Shown: positions 1 through 9,419, counted from the stretch's first letter. The stretch is DNA of 64,000 bases from Phenylobacterium glaciei (GCF_016772415.1 NZ_JAGSGD010000001.1:2939501-3003500), one strand, 5' to 3'. The notes: generated by a model not told the origin, from the letters alone. Translations and numbers: made by a program.

Positions 1-241
1 CGGCCGGTCCCGCCTGACCTTCGATCCAGCCCTGTCGCCGGAGATGGGCGGCTACATCGCCAGCAAGCTGTCGGTGCAGCTGAAAGGCCCCGACTGGCGG
101 GTCGCCGCCTTTGTCAGCAACCCGAACAACACCCAGGGCGACACCTTCGCCTACGGCAATCCCTTCAGTTTCGGCCAGGTCCGCCAGGTCACCCCGCAGC
201 GTCCCCGAACCCTCAGCCTGCTCCTTTCGCGCACATTTTGA
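1..241 (+). CDS. TonB-dependent receptor, C-terminal fragment (5' end outside window)
   Basis: Only the last roughly 79 residues are present, read in the frame starting at base 2 and ending at TGA 239-241. The stretch has alternating polar and apolar residues and ends in LSLLLSRTF. A terminal aromatic residue after a beta strand is the usual outer-membrane barrel signature, and the RTF ending is common in TonB-dependent receptors. The barrel would sit in the outer membrane and import an unknown ligand using TonB energy. The plug and substrate clues lie upstream of the window, so family membership rests on the C-terminal pattern alone. It could be another outer-membrane barrel. Confidence 0.6.
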   Translation, partial: GRSRLTFDPALSPEMGGYIASKLSVQLKGPDWRVAAFVSNPNNTQGDTFAYGNPFSFGQVRQVTPQRPRTLSLLLSRTF

Positions 242-245
242 CGCG

Positions 246-259
246 ACCCCCTGAGGGGT
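246..259 (+). terminator. Short GC hairpin after the receptor fragment
   Basis: ACCCC-CTGA-GGGGT forms a 5-bp stem with a 4-nt loop starting 5 nt after the stop codon. No T-run follows, so this is only a weak terminator candidate. Confidence 0.3.
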
Positions 260-339
260 AAGGATCATGGCGTCGTCATGCCTAGGACGGTCAATAAACC
301 GTCGCATATCGTTCGCCGGGGGGCGAGGGAAGGTTCGTG

Positions 340-1182
340 ATGACCAGGTTGTCCGCGTTGGTGTGTGTCCACAACGAAGAAGCGCGGCTTGCCGACTGCC
401 TCGCGCGTCTGGCCTTCTGCGACGAGATCGTTGTGGTCGCCGACCGCTGCACCGACCGGTCTGAATCCATCGCCCTGGAATACGGCGCGCGCGTCGTCAG
501 CGGCAGCTTTCCTCTCGAAGGCCCCCGCAAGGAGGCCGGGATCGCCGCCTGCTCCGGCCAATGGGTCATCGAGATCGACGCCGATGAGTGGGTCAGCGTC
601 CAGCTCGCCCAGGAAATCCGCCGGACGGTGGAGAACATCTCGCAGGGCGACTACTTCCAGATCCCCGTGGACAACTATGTCGGACACCGCCTGGTGCGCC
701 AGGGCTGGGGCGGCTCCTTCGGCACCTCGTCGGTGGCGAGGCTCTATCGCAACGGGGTCAAGCACTGGAAAAGCCAGCGCGTGCATCCCGGCGTGACCTT
801 CACCGGCGTCCTGGCGGGCTCGCTCACCACCCCGATCAAGCACACGGTGGACGACGACATCGGCGACATGGTCGATCGCTTGAACCGCTACACCGCCCTG
901 CGCGCCCAGGACCTGGCCGACATCGGCCAGCCGGGTGGGGTCGGCGACAACGTGTTCCGCGGCTTCCGCCGGTTCTACAAGTGCTTCGTCTCCCGCAAGG
1001 GCTATCGCGAGGGCGAACTCGGTTTCCTGATCGCCCTGATGGCCGGCGTCTATCCGGTGCTGTCCTGTCTGCGGGCCCGCGAGATCCTGGCGGTCCGCGC
1101 CCTGGCGGCCCAGGCCTCCCTGGTGGAGCTGCGTCCCGGCGATCTACAGCGCACCGCGCCATTGCGCGAGGTCGCCGCCTAG
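340..1182 (+). CDS. Glycosyltransferase family 2 (LPS core / WaaE-KdtX-like)
   Basis: A 280-residue cytoplasmic GT-A fold glycosyltransferase. The N-terminus (LSALVCVHNEEARLADCL) is the nucleotide-sugar binding start typical of GT2, and EIDADEWVS near residue 85 carries the DxD-type metal site. Conserved His/Trp residues further on (KHWKSQRVHPGV) resemble the LPS-core glucosyl/heptosyltransferase group of WaaE/KdtX. ATG 340 is preferred over GTG 337 because GAGGGAAGG lies 6 nt before it. The gene stands alone between a receptor fragment and a lipoprotein gene, so the acceptor glycan cannot be read from context. GT2 assignment is firm; the LPS-core role is inferred. Confidence 0.85.
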   Translation: MTRLSALVCVHNEEARLADCLARLAFCDEIVVVADRCTDRSESIALEYGARVVSGSFPLEGPRKEAGIAACSGQWVIEIDADEWVSVQLAQEIRRTVENISQGDYFQIPVDNYVGHRLVRQGWGGSFGTSSVARLYRNGVKHWKSQRVHPGVTFTGVLAGSLTTPIKHTVDDDIGDMVDRLNRYTALRAQDLADIGQPGGVGDNVFRGFRRFYKCFVSRKGYREGELGFLIALMAGVYPVLSCLRAREILAVRALAAQASLVELRPGDLQRTAPLREVAA

Positions 1183-1252
1183 CTTCGCTATGCTAGTCTG
1201 AACCTGACCCGTCCCCGCGCATTGAAGCGAAGTCGGGTATCAGGAGACGTCC

Positions 1253-2590
1253 ATGCGTTCGGTTTTGTTGGCGGCGTCCGTGGTGGCGCTCGGTCTGTCA
1301 GCCTGTAGCCAGGGCGTCTCCGATCCGTTCGCGGGGTTCGGCCCCAAGCCCGCCCTGCCGACCCCCACCAAGAGCGCCCTGCCGACGGTGAACGTCGCCA
1401 AGTTCGTGGGCTGGCCCAAGGATGGCGCGCCCAAGGCCCCGCCCGGATTCGTTGTGACGCGGTTCGCCGACGGCCTGGACCACCCCCGCTGGCTGCTGGT
1501 CCTCCCCAATGGCGACGTGCTGGCCGCCGAGTCCTCATCCGAGGCCGGCAAGCCCCAGGGTTTCAAGGACTTCATCGCCCAGCTGATCCAGAAGCGCGCC
1601 GGCGCCCTGCAGGTCAGCCCCAACAAGATCATGCTGCTGCGGGACTCCGACGGCGACGGCGTGGCCGACACCAAGGCGGTCTTCGCCCAGGGCCTGAAGC
1701 GTCCCTTCGGCATGGCCCTGGTGGGCGACACCCTCTACGTGGCCAACGACGACTCCATCGTCGCCTTCCCCTATGCGGAAGGCCAGACCCAGGTGCAGGG
1801 AACCGGGACCAAGGTCTTCGACCTGCCGGGCGGCCCGATCAACCACCACTGGACCAAGAACATCGTCGCCAGCCCCGACGGCCAGAAGCTGTACGCCACG
1901 GTCGGCTCCAACTCCAACGTCGGCGAGAACGGCCTGCCGGCCGAGGCGGGCCGCGCCCAGATCGTCGAGTTCACCCTGCCTGAAGGCCCCAGCCGCACCT
2001 ATGCGACCGGCCTGCGCAATCCCAACGGCATGGATTGGGAGCCTGTCACCGGCAAGCTGTGGACCGCGGTCAACGAACGCGACGAGCTCGGCGACGACCT
2101 GGTCCCCGACTACATGACCAGCGTCACCCCGGGCGGCTTCTACGGCTGGCCCTATAGCTACTACGGCCAGCACGTCGACATCCGCGTCAGCCCGCAGCAG
2201 CCCGACCTGGTGGCCAAGGCCCTGGTCCCCGACTACGCGCTGGGTCCCCACACGGCCTCGCTGGGCCTGACCTTCTACCGGGCCGACGCCTTCCCGGCCG
2301 CCTACAAGGGCGGGGTGTTCATCGGCCAGCACGGCTCCTGGAACCGCAAGCCGCTGAACGGCTATCGCGTGGTCTTCGTGCCCTTCGCGGGCGGCAAGCC
2401 CGCCGGCCCGCCGCAGGTCTTCCTATCAGGCTTCCTCAACGCCAAACAGCAGGCCCAGGGCCGTCCGGTCGGCGTGGCGGTGGATAACACCGGCGCCCTG
2501 CTGGTGGCTGATGACAGCGGTGACATCGTCTGGCGCGTGGCCAACGCCACCCCGCCGCCCGCGCCCGTCGCCGCGCCGTCGAAACCCTAG
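1253..2590 (+). CDS. PQQ-type sugar dehydrogenase lipoprotein (sorbosone dehydrogenase family)
   Basis: A 445-residue exported protein. The N-terminus is a lipoprotein signal ending in LSAC with Cys18 as the lipidated residue, followed by a Pro/Ala-rich linker and then a six-bladed beta-propeller of the soluble glucose / L-sorbosone dehydrogenase family. Family signatures visible are DGLDHPRWLLVLPNGDVLAAE, GLKRPFGMAL, GLRNPNGMDW and GQHGSWNRKPLNGYRVVF. Members oxidise sugars or aldoses in the periplasm, usually with PQQ, although many homologues have no proven cofactor. No PQQ biosynthesis gene is nearby. The 3' end overlaps the convergent TonB receptor gene by four bases. Confidence 0.85.
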   Translation: MRSVLLAASVVALGLSACSQGVSDPFAGFGPKPALPTPTKSALPTVNVAKFVGWPKDGAPKAPPGFVVTRFADGLDHPRWLLVLPNGDVLAAESSSEAGKPQGFKDFIAQLIQKRAGALQVSPNKIMLLRDSDGDGVADTKAVFAQGLKRPFGMALVGDTLYVANDDSIVAFPYAEGQTQVQGTGTKVFDLPGGPINHHWTKNIVASPDGQKLYATVGSNSNVGENGLPAEAGRAQIVEFTLPEGPSRTYATGLRNPNGMDWEPVTGKLWTAVNERDELGDDLVPDYMTSVTPGGFYGWPYSYYGQHVDIRVSPQQPDLVAKALVPDYALGPHTASLGLTFYRADAFPAAYKGGVFIGQHGSWNRKPLNGYRVVFVPFAGGKPAGPPQVFLSGFLNAKQQAQGRPVGVAVDNTGALLVADDSGDIVWRVANATPPPAPVAAPSKP

Positions 2591-4653
2591 AAGCTCTTGC
2601 GGATCCGGAGATTCCAGACCCTGCCCCAGCGCAGGTCGCGGACGTCAGTATAGAGCAGGGCGCTGCGGTCGCGCGGCCCCGCATAGACCTCGCGGATACG
2701 TTCGGCGCTGCGCTCGGTGACATTCAGCAGCTCCAGGCGCACGCTGAGGTCAGGCTTGGGCTTGTATTCGCCGAACAGGGTGACCCAGGTGTCCAGCTTG
2801 CGGGTCTCGATCTCCGACAGCCGATAGGCCCTATCGCGCCAGCCATAGAAGTCGTTAGCGTTGGACCCGCCCTTGTTGACGTCGATCCCCCAGTTTGATT
2901 TCCACCGGGCCAGGTCCTGGGTGAAGTGCAGGTCCCACTCCATGTGGCGCAGGCCGGAGATCTCGCGGGCCTGCAGGGTCAGCGGATCAGTCACCTCCGA
3001 ACGCCGCCACACCGCCTGGGCCTTCAGTTGGGCGGCCGGGATATGGAAGCGGTCCAGCGGCAGGCTGAGGCTGGCCTGGACCTCATCCTTGGTCCCCTCC
3101 CCGATATTGCCCGGGGCGTCGGCGACGCTGCCACCGGCTCCGAAGATCGGCGCGCGGTCGATGACGTCGGTGAGCTCGTAGTGGCGCAAGGTCAGGATCG
3201 CCGCCCCGCTTTTCCAGAACCGCTGCTCGACGGCGGCCTCCACCACCCAGGCCTGCTGCGGCGACAGGTCGGGATTGCCCGCGATCACCGTGCCGGTGCT
3301 GGCCACCGAGGACGGGGCCACGAAGTCGTCGAAGTTGAGCTGCCCGACCTCACGCTCGACCCGCAGGCGCACCTGGGTCGTCGGCGTCGCCGACCAGGTC
3401 ACCGCCACCCGGGGCTTGGTGAACTGCAGCTGCTTCTCCAGCAGCACGTCCCCCTCCGAGGAGATGGTGGAGCGCTCCTGGCGCAGGCCGGCCTCGACGG
3501 TGATGGCCTCGCTTGGCCGCCAGGTGGCTGTCCCGAAGACCTCGCCGCGCTTCTCGGTCACCAGGACGCTGGCCGCCGGCACGCGCACCTTGGCTCCGTT
3601 CTGGAAAAGGGTCGTCGTGTTGTCGAGCTTGTTGTAGGCCCCCTCCGCCCCGAACTCCCAGGTCAGGGTCGGCGATTGGGCGAAGCGTACATGGCCGCGC
3701 CCGACGCTCTCGGTGGTCTTCCGATCGCCCTCGAACTGACGGATCAGGTTTGCGCCTTCGAAGCGGGACTTGGTGTCGTTGTTGTTCCACTGCTGGAACG
3801 CCACGGCCTCCAGGTCCAGGCGCGGCGTCAAGTGGCGGGTGTATCGCCCCCCCACCTCGGCCTGCAGCCGGTCCATGGTGTCGTACTGGTATTCCTTGCC
3901 GCCCGGGAAGCGCAGGCGATCGGTGACCTCCGCCGAATAGGGGGTCATCATATAGGCAGCGTTCAGACGCAGCTTGCCGCCCGCCAGCGGGGTCTCATAG
4001 GCGCCGGTGGTCCATTGCTTCAGGCCTTTCCCGTCAGCGTCGACATCGGAGAGGATCAGGGTCGAGCCGTTCGCCGCCGTGCGGATACGTCGCCCATCGC
4101 CCAGCTGGTCGTCGGGCCCGTAGCCCAGGATGATCGAGGCCTCAGCCGCGCGGCCTCCGGCCCAGCGCCACTGGCCCTCCGCGCGGAAACTGCCCAGGGT
4201 GCGGCCGTCATAGACGAAGTAGGCGCCCGTCGTGGTCGCCCCCCGGAAGCCCGCGGTCGACTTGCGCACCAGGTTGACCACCACCGTGCGGCCCTGCATG
4301 TCGATGCCGGGCGCGCCGCCGCGGATCAGGTCGACATGAGCCACGGCGCCGGCCGGGATGCGCTTGAGGATCTCGTCCAGGGCGTCGTTCTTGGCCACCG
4401 CCGGCTCACCGTCGATCAGGACGTTGCCGCCCGATCCGGCCAGGCCGCGGACCACCGTCCCCTTGTCGAAGGAGAAGCCCGGCACCCGGATGACCATGTC
4501 ATAGGCGGTCGAGGGCGAGGCCTCGGCGAAGAAGCTGGCGGGATAGGCGATGACGCCGGTTTCGGAGGTGGCGGCCTTCGCGGGCGTCACGTCGGCCGAC
4601 GGCTCGGCCGCGGCTAGAGCGGCCACTGCCGCCGCGATCATCAGCATACCCAT
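2587..4653 (-). CDS. TonB-dependent receptor plug-domain protein
   Basis: A 688-residue outer-membrane protein. A short Sec signal (MGMLMIAAAVAALAAAE) leads straight into a plug domain: VIRVPGFSFDKGTVVRGLAGSGGNVLIDG and later IDLIRGG-type segments, here DLIRGGAPGIDMQGRTVV. A 22-strand-type barrel of alternating residues follows, ending in WNLRIRKSF with a terminal Phe. ATG 4653 is chosen because GGGGAGGG lies 6 nt before it; the longer frame from 4710 adds a non-signal extension. It is at the short end for TonB receptors. No ligand clue is visible: neighbours are a sugar dehydrogenase lipoprotein (convergent) and an SDR. It is transcribed alone. Confidence 0.85.
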   Translation of the reverse strand: MGMLMIAAAVAALAAAEPSADVTPAKAATSETGVIAYPASFFAEASPSTAYDMVIRVPGFSFDKGTVVRGLAGSGGNVLIDGEPAVAKNDALDEILKRIPAGAVAHVDLIRGGAPGIDMQGRTVVVNLVRKSTAGFRGATTTGAYFVYDGRTLGSFRAEGQWRWAGGRAAEASIILGYGPDDQLGDGRRIRTAANGSTLILSDVDADGKGLKQWTTGAYETPLAGGKLRLNAAYMMTPYSAEVTDRLRFPGGKEYQYDTMDRLQAEVGGRYTRHLTPRLDLEAVAFQQWNNNDTKSRFEGANLIRQFEGDRKTTESVGRGHVRFAQSPTLTWEFGAEGAYNKLDNTTTLFQNGAKVRVPAASVLVTEKRGEVFGTATWRPSEAITVEAGLRQERSTISSEGDVLLEKQLQFTKPRVAVTWSATPTTQVRLRVEREVGQLNFDDFVAPSSVASTGTVIAGNPDLSPQQAWVVEAAVEQRFWKSGAAILTLRHYELTDVIDRAPIFGAGGSVADAPGNIGEGTKDEVQASLSLPLDRFHIPAAQLKAQAVWRRSEVTDPLTLQAREISGLRHMEWDLHFTQDLARWKSNWGIDVNKGGSNANDFYGWRDRAYRLSEIETRKLDTWVTLFGEYKPKPDLSVRLELLNVTERSAERIREVYAGPRDRSALLYTDVRDLRWGRVWNLRIRKSF

Positions 4654-4774
4654 CACGCGCCCTCCCCGGGAACCGGGACGGTTCTGGCTTACTTCGTAAG
4701 CTCTCGCCACCCAGCTTCACCTCGATGGGACGATTCGCCCCGCCGTGCGGCTTTGGCGTAACAAGGTCGGCGGT

Positions 4775-5485
4775 TCAGACCCGCCCGGTGACCGGGATCA
4801 GGGCGCCGGTGACCGCGCTGGCGGCGGGCGACGCCAGGAACAGGATCACCGCGGCCAGCTCGTCGGGCGTCACCCAGCTTGCGAAATCGGCGTCGGGCAT
4901 GTCGGCGCGGTTGGTGGGGGTGTCGATGATCGAGGGCAGGACGGCGTTGACCGTCACCTGCCCTTTCAGCTCCTCGGCCAGGCTTTCGGTCAGGCGGTGG
5001 ACGCCCGCCTTGGAGGCGGCGTAGGCGCCCATGCCGGCGCCGGACTTCACCGCGCCATTGGCCCCGATGTTGATGATCCGGCCCGCCGCGCTGGCCTTCA
5101 GGTGCGGAATGGCCGCGCGGCTCGCATTGGCCGTCGTCTTGACGTTCATGGCGTAGAGCCTGTCCCAGACCGCCGGGTCGCCGTCGGCGTGGGTCTGCCA
5201 GGCGAAGCCCCCGGCCACATTGATCAGGACATCCAGTCCGCCCAACCGCGCGGCGGCCTCATCGACAGCCGCCTTGGCCGTGTCGGGATCGGTGAGGTCG
5301 ACGCCGGGCAGCGCCACGGCGTCCGGCCCACAGGCCTCCACCAGCCCCTCGGGCGCGGTCTTGGAAAAGTCGATGAGGGCGACCTTGGCCCCCTGCCCGG
5401 CCGCGGCGCGGGCGACGGCGGCGCCGAGGATGCCGAATGCGCCGGTGACGGCGACGATGCGTGGCTGGCTCAAGTCAGACCCCAT
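4775..5485 (-). CDS. SDR family NAD(P)-dependent oxidoreductase
   Basis: A 236-residue classical short-chain dehydrogenase with a Rossmann fold. The cofactor motif is TGAFGILG near residue 14, and NVAGG is the NAG-type structural motif. The catalytic Tyr-Lys is YAASK near residue 155, with an upstream INIGANG in the position of the catalytic Ser strand. The usual catalytic Ser is not obvious there (GANGAVKSGAGMGAYAASK), so the exact Ser is uncertain. Length and motifs fit FabG-like 3-oxoacyl reductases and sugar/steroid dehydrogenases. It lies 55 bp downstream of a thiolase on the same strand, which hints at fatty-acid or acyl-CoA metabolism. Substrate is not readable. Confidence 0.85.
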   Translation of the reverse strand: MGSDLSQPRIVAVTGAFGILGAAVARAAAGQGAKVALIDFSKTAPEGLVEACGPDAVALPGVDLTDPDTAKAAVDEAAARLGGLDVLINVAGGFAWQTHADGDPAVWDRLYAMNVKTTANASRAAIPHLKASAAGRIINIGANGAVKSGAGMGAYAASKAGVHRLTESLAEELKGQVTVNAVLPSIIDTPTNRADMPDADFASWVTPDELAAVILFLASPAASAVTGALIPVTGRV

Positions 5486-5540
5486 GTCAGCGAGGCTTCC
5501 TTCTCCCGCACGGGGCGAAGGAAGCCAAGCCGATAGGAGA

Positions 5541-6713
5541 TTAGAGGCGTTCGACGATGGTCACGTTGGCCATGCCGCCGCCTTCGCACATGGTCTGCAG
5601 ACCGTACTTGCCGCCGCTGGCTTCCAGGGCGTTCAGCAGGGTGGCCATCAGCTTGGTGCCCGAGGCGCCCAGCGGGTGGCCCAGCGCGATGGCGCCGCCG
5701 TTGACGTTGATCTTGTCCCGCGAGACGCCCAGCGAGTGCATGAAGGCCACGGGCACGGAGGCGAAGGCCTCATTGACCTCGAACAGGTCGATGTCGTCGA
5801 CGGTCATGCCGGCGCGCTTCAGGGCGCGTTCGGTGGCCGGCAGCGGGGCTTCCAGCATGATCACCGGGTCATGGCCCAGCAGGCTCATGTGATGGATGCG
5901 GGCCAGCGGCTTGACGCCCAGTTCCTTCAGGCCCTTTTCCGAGACGATCATCACGCCCGAGGCGCCGTCGCAAATCTGGCTGGAAGAGGCCGCCGTCAGG
6001 CTGCCGTCCTCGCGCAGCAGCTTCACGCCCTTGATGCCCTCGAGGCTGGCCTCGAAGCGGATCCCTTCATCGACGGTGTGCAGGGTCTTGTTGCCCTCAG
6101 CGTCGGTCACCTCGATGCCGACGATCTCGTTCTTGAAGGCGCCGGCCTGGGTGGCGGCGATGGCGCGCTGGTGGGACTGGAAGCTGTACTCGTCCAGCTG
6201 GTCGCGGTTCAGGCCGTATTTCTTGGCGACCATCTCGGCGCCGACGAACTGGCTGAACTGGATGTTGGGATACTGTTCCTGGATGCCGGGGCTCATATAG
6301 GTGCCAAAGCCGTTCTGAGCCGGCAGGGCGGCCGACAGGCCCATCGGCACGCGGGTCATGCTCTCGACACCGGCGGCGATGACGATGTCCATGGTGCCGC
6401 TCATCACGGCCTGGGCCGCGAACTGCAGGGCCTGCTGCGAGGAGCCGCACTGGCGGTCGACGCTGGTTCCGGGGACGCTCTCGGGCAGGCGCGAGGCCAG
6501 CACGGCGTTGCGCCCGACATTGATCCCCTGCTCGCCCACCTGGCCGACGCAGCCCATGATCACGTCCTCCACCAGGGCCGGGTCGGCCTTGGTGCGGTCG
6601 ATGAGGTCATTGAGGACATTGGCGGCCAGATCGACCGGATGCCAATCCTTCAGTTTGCCACCCTTGCGGCCGCCGGCCGTGCGTGAGGCCGCGACGATAT
6701 AGGCTTCGCCCAT
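5541..6713 (-). CDS. Acetyl-CoA C-acyltransferase (thiolase)
   Basis: A 390-residue cytoplasmic thiolase that cleaves 3-ketoacyl-CoA with CoA or runs the reverse condensation. The nucleophilic cysteine is Cys89 in SVDRQCGSSQQAL, the catalytic His lies in GGAIALGHPLGASG, and the second Cys is in MCEGGGMANVTIVE at the C-terminus. These are the three thiolase signatures in order. ATG 6713 is chosen because AGGGAG lies 7 nt upstream and the protein then begins at the conserved EAYIVAASRT. The sequence is nearer to degradative FadA-type acyltransferases than to PhaA, a call made by eye. The SDR gene downstream is probably co-transcribed. Confidence 0.92.
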   Translation of the reverse strand: MGEAYIVAASRTAGGRKGGKLKDWHPVDLAANVLNDLIDRTKADPALVEDVIMGCVGQVGEQGINVGRNAVLASRLPESVPGTSVDRQCGSSQQALQFAAQAVMSGTMDIVIAAGVESMTRVPMGLSAALPAQNGFGTYMSPGIQEQYPNIQFSQFVGAEMVAKKYGLNRDQLDEYSFQSHQRAIAATQAGAFKNEIVGIEVTDAEGNKTLHTVDEGIRFEASLEGIKGVKLLREDGSLTAASSSQICDGASGVMIVSEKGLKELGVKPLARIHHMSLLGHDPVIMLEAPLPATERALKRAGMTVDDIDLFEVNEAFASVPVAFMHSLGVSRDKINVNGGAIALGHPLGASGTKLMATLLNALEASGGKYGLQTMCEGGGMANVTIVERL

Positions 6714-6868
6714 GGTTCCGCTCCCTTTGGAAATGCGCGTCTGTCGCGCGTCGAAATTCACTCTAGGCGGGCGCCGTCAGGTAAGCCAACGGGGCCCGGC
6801 ACGGCGCCAGATTACAGCGGCGGCGAATTGGGCCACAAGCATCCTGGCCAAGCCGTGGAACCCGACGA

Positions 6869-7573
6869 ATGACCCTCAAGCGCCGCGTCGACTTCCTCGC
6901 TCACCTGCTGAAGGCGGCGACCCAGCAGCATCACCGCGAACTGATCCCGGTGTTCGCGCCGCATGTCCCGCGCGAAGGCGTGGTGATCGATGTCGGCGCC
7001 CACGCCGGGCAGTTCTCCAAGCTCTTCGCCCGCATGGCCAGCCAGGGCCGGGTCTACGCCTTCGAGCCCTCGGCCTATGCCCGCTCGATCCTCATCAGGT
7101 CCCTGGCCTTCAACCGGCTGAGCCACGTCCAGGTGGTCCCCATGGGCCTCTCCGACGCCCCCGGCGAGCTGATCCTGCACACCCCGATCAAGGCCCGCGG
7201 CGGCCTTGGCTTCGGCATCGCCCACTTCGGCGAGGATGGCCAGGACACCCGCGACACCATGGACCAGGTGGTCCCGCTCACCACCCTGGACGCCTTCGCG
7301 GAACAGCAGGGTCTCACCCGCCTCGATTTCCTGAAGGCCGACGTGGAGGGCTGGGAGGTCAATGTCCTGAAGGGCGGCCTCAAGACCCTGGCCAAGCACA
7401 AGCCCGCCCTCTTCCTGGAAATCTCCGACGCCTCGCTGGCCCGCGCCGGCGCCAAGCCCATCGACATCTGGGACCTCCTGCGCCCCCTCGGCTACCGGGC
7501 GCTCCGGGCGCCCGACTTCGTGGCGGTGGACGGCTATGCCGGCGTCGAGGACTACCTGTTCGTGGCGGACTAG
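6869..7573 (+). CDS. FkbM family methyltransferase
   Basis: A 234-residue SAM-dependent methyltransferase of the FkbM type. GVVIDVGAHAGQFSKLFA is motif I for SAM binding, VYAFEPSAYARSIL gives the acidic post-I residue, and LTRLDFLKADVEGWEVNVLKGG is the characteristic FkbM DxEG block. C-terminal FLEISD completes the core. FkbM enzymes O-methylate sugars or polyketides, and in Proteobacteria they are common in surface-polysaccharide clusters. The next three genes on the opposite strand also look glycan-related, which supports that role. Its stop codon overlaps the convergent neighbour's stop. Confidence 0.85.
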   Translation: MTLKRRVDFLAHLLKAATQQHHRELIPVFAPHVPREGVVIDVGAHAGQFSKLFARMASQGRVYAFEPSAYARSILIRSLAFNRLSHVQVVPMGLSDAPGELILHTPIKARGGLGFGIAHFGEDGQDTRDTMDQVVPLTTLDAFAEQQGLTRLDFLKADVEGWEVNVLKGGLKTLAKHKPALFLEISDASLARAGAKPIDIWDLLRPLGYRALRAPDFVAVDGYAGVEDYLFVAD

Positions 7574-8487
7574 ACCGGCAGAAGGCTTCCCAGCCGCTCA
7601 GTGTCCAGCTTGAAGCTCGTCGGCAGCACCCGCGGGTTCGGCTTCTGCAGTTTCAGCGCCTTGGCGCCGCGCGCCACCGCCAGCTTGCCGAGCGCGCCCG
7701 GCGAAAACCCGTTCTGGATGCGCGGCCGCTGCGCGCCCAGCCGGCGGCGCAGGACGCCGTTGGCATAGATCACATTGGCGCGCATCAGGGCCTGGGGCGT
7801 CATGAATTCGATGGACAGCGAGACGTTCAGCATCGGCCCGTTCTCGATCCGGTGCGGCGCGTTCTGGGCCCAGGTGACCATCTTGCCAGGCGTCAGGTCG
7901 TAAACCGCCGCGCCCTTGTCCCAGGCCGGATTGAAGGCGAACTGCTCGGCGGTCTCCTTCAGGACGATCTTCTCCAGGGCCTCGTCGCCCACATAGGGAT
8001 CGGCCACCGGATAGACCCAGACCCGCTTCTGCCCGCGCAGCTGCCACAGCGACACCAGCGGCACGTCCAGATGGTAGAAGACCTGGGCGTTGGCCGAGGA
8101 AATCAGCATCCCCAGGTCGCGCTTGAAGGTGCGCAGACCCGGCGCGTGGGCCTGCTTCTCGGCGAAGATCTCGTCGCCCAGGGCGGCGTATTCCGGCAGG
8201 TGCAGGTTGGTCTCGCGCAGGTTCAGCCAGATGCGCCCTGACTGGGCGGCCTCCAGCAGCTTGGAGCCCGAGAGCGTCCCGGCCGATCCCCGGCGCCAGG
8301 TGGTCCAGGCCTCCGGGTCCTCGCCCATGGTGAAGACCCCCAGCTTCTCGCGCGGATAGCGGTCCAGCAGCTCCTCCAGCCCCGCGTCGCCGAACAGCGG
8401 CCGTTCGTGCAGGCCGTGCTGGAAGGTCAGGTTCTGCTTGGTGAAGGCGCAGCCCTTCTCGGGCGTCCAATCCTTGATGATGCTCAT
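7570..8487 (-). CDS. Cupin-like (JmjC/AspH-type fold) protein
   Basis: A 305-residue protein with a double-stranded beta-helix core. AQVFYHLDVPLVSLWQLRGQKRVWVYP gives the first His-rich strand, and GKMVTWAQNAPHRIENGP supplies a second His, an arrangement expected for Fe(II)/2-oxoglutarate-type cupins of the JmjC class. The full HxD...H triad is suggested (HLD and PHR) but not proven. Homologues are found in bacterial glycan clusters and are mostly uncharacterised. Start 8487 overlaps the stop of the upstream glycosyltransferase in an ATGA, so the two are translationally coupled. It might hydroxylate a protein or glycan, or be a non-catalytic scaffold. Confidence 0.65.
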   Translation of the reverse strand: MSIIKDWTPEKGCAFTKQNLTFQHGLHERPLFGDAGLEELLDRYPREKLGVFTMGEDPEAWTTWRRGSAGTLSGSKLLEAAQSGRIWLNLRETNLHLPEYAALGDEIFAEKQAHAPGLRTFKRDLGMLISSANAQVFYHLDVPLVSLWQLRGQKRVWVYPVADPYVGDEALEKIVLKETAEQFAFNPAWDKGAAVYDLTPGKMVTWAQNAPHRIENGPMLNVSLSIEFMTPQALMRANVIYANGVLRRRLGAQRPRIQNGFSPGALGKLAVARGAKALKLQKPNPRVLPTSFKLDTERLGSLLPV

Positions 8488-9419
8488 GTCGGAGCCCTCA
8501 AACCGTAGAAGTGAATCTTGAAGGGACCCCACCACAGGGTCTTGCCCAGGCCGCGCGCGGCGCGGTCCAGGGTGAAGGCGAAGCGCGGGCTGCTGACCAG
8601 CCCTTGCAGGCCCGCCAGCAGGCCAAACACGCCGGCCTGCAGCACGCCGATCACCATCCAGCGCGCCATGCCCACGCGGTCGGGCGGCGTCTGGGCGGCG
8701 CAGTGGCTGGTGGGGCCCTGGCCATAGGCGAAGGCGCGCGCGATCGTGTAGTCCAGGGTCAGGCGGTTCGGTACGGGATCTTCCCAGACCCAGGCGGCCG
8801 GCGCCCAGGCGAACCTTGCGCCGGCCGCCTGCATCCCGCCGAACAACAGGTCGTCCTCGCCGCCGATGTGGTTGCGGATCGCCGAGAACGGGGCCTTGGC
8901 GTCGGGCAGGCTGGCGCGGCGCAGCAGGCTGTCGCCGCAACCGTAATAGTGATCGATCAGCCCCTCGGCCGGCCCATCGCCGACCCGGGAGAAGAACCAT
9001 TCCAGATAGGCGCGGTGCTTGACCACCCCGGCCGGCGCCCGGCCCCGCACGGGTCCGAACACCACGTCGGCGTCGTACCTGGCCTGGACAGCCAGCAAAG
9101 CCGCCAGCCAGCCGGCCGGCGCCTCCTCGTCGTCGTCCAGGAAGGCGATGAAGTCGCCCCGCGCCTTGGCCATCGCGGCGTTGCGCGCATTGGCGACGCC
9201 GGGCCGCGCCTCATGCACATAGACCACCGGGAACGGCGCCTCGGCGGCCAGGGTCCTGGTCAGCGCTTCCGCGGACGGAACCTGGTCGTTGTCCACCACC
9301 ACCAGCTCCAGGGTCGCGGGATCCACGCCCGTCTGGAGGAAGGTGGAGCGCGCAGCCGTGGCCAGTCCGTCCAGACGCCGCTGGGTGGGAATGATCAGGC
9401 TGACGCGCGGCGTGGTCAT
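8484..9419 (-). CDS. Glycosyltransferase family 2
   Basis: A 311-residue GT-A glycosyltransferase. MTTPRVSLIIPTQRRLDGL is the GT2 opening, LELVVVDNDQ is the first acidic strand, and GDFIAFLDDDEEAPAGWL holds the DDD metal-binding motif near residue 96. GGEDDLLFGGM contains the probable catalytic base (ED). The C-terminal region has two hydrophobic segments (WMVIGVLQAGVFGLLAGLQGL), suggesting membrane association. It is the middle gene of a three-gene operon with a FemAB-like acyltransferase 4 bp upstream and a cupin-like protein overlapping downstream. The glycan product is unknown but is probably an exported surface polymer. Confidence 0.88.
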   Translation of the reverse strand: MTTPRVSLIIPTQRRLDGLATAARSTFLQTGVDPATLELVVVDNDQVPSAEALTRTLAAEAPFPVVYVHEARPGVANARNAAMAKARGDFIAFLDDDEEAPAGWLAALLAVQARYDADVVFGPVRGRAPAGVVKHRAYLEWFFSRVGDGPAEGLIDHYYGCGDSLLRRASLPDAKAPFSAIRNHIGGEDDLLFGGMQAAGARFAWAPAAWVWEDPVPNRLTLDYTIARAFAYGQGPTSHCAAQTPPDRVGMARWMVIGVLQAGVFGLLAGLQGLVSSPRFAFTLDRAARGLGKTLWWGPFKIHFYGLRAPT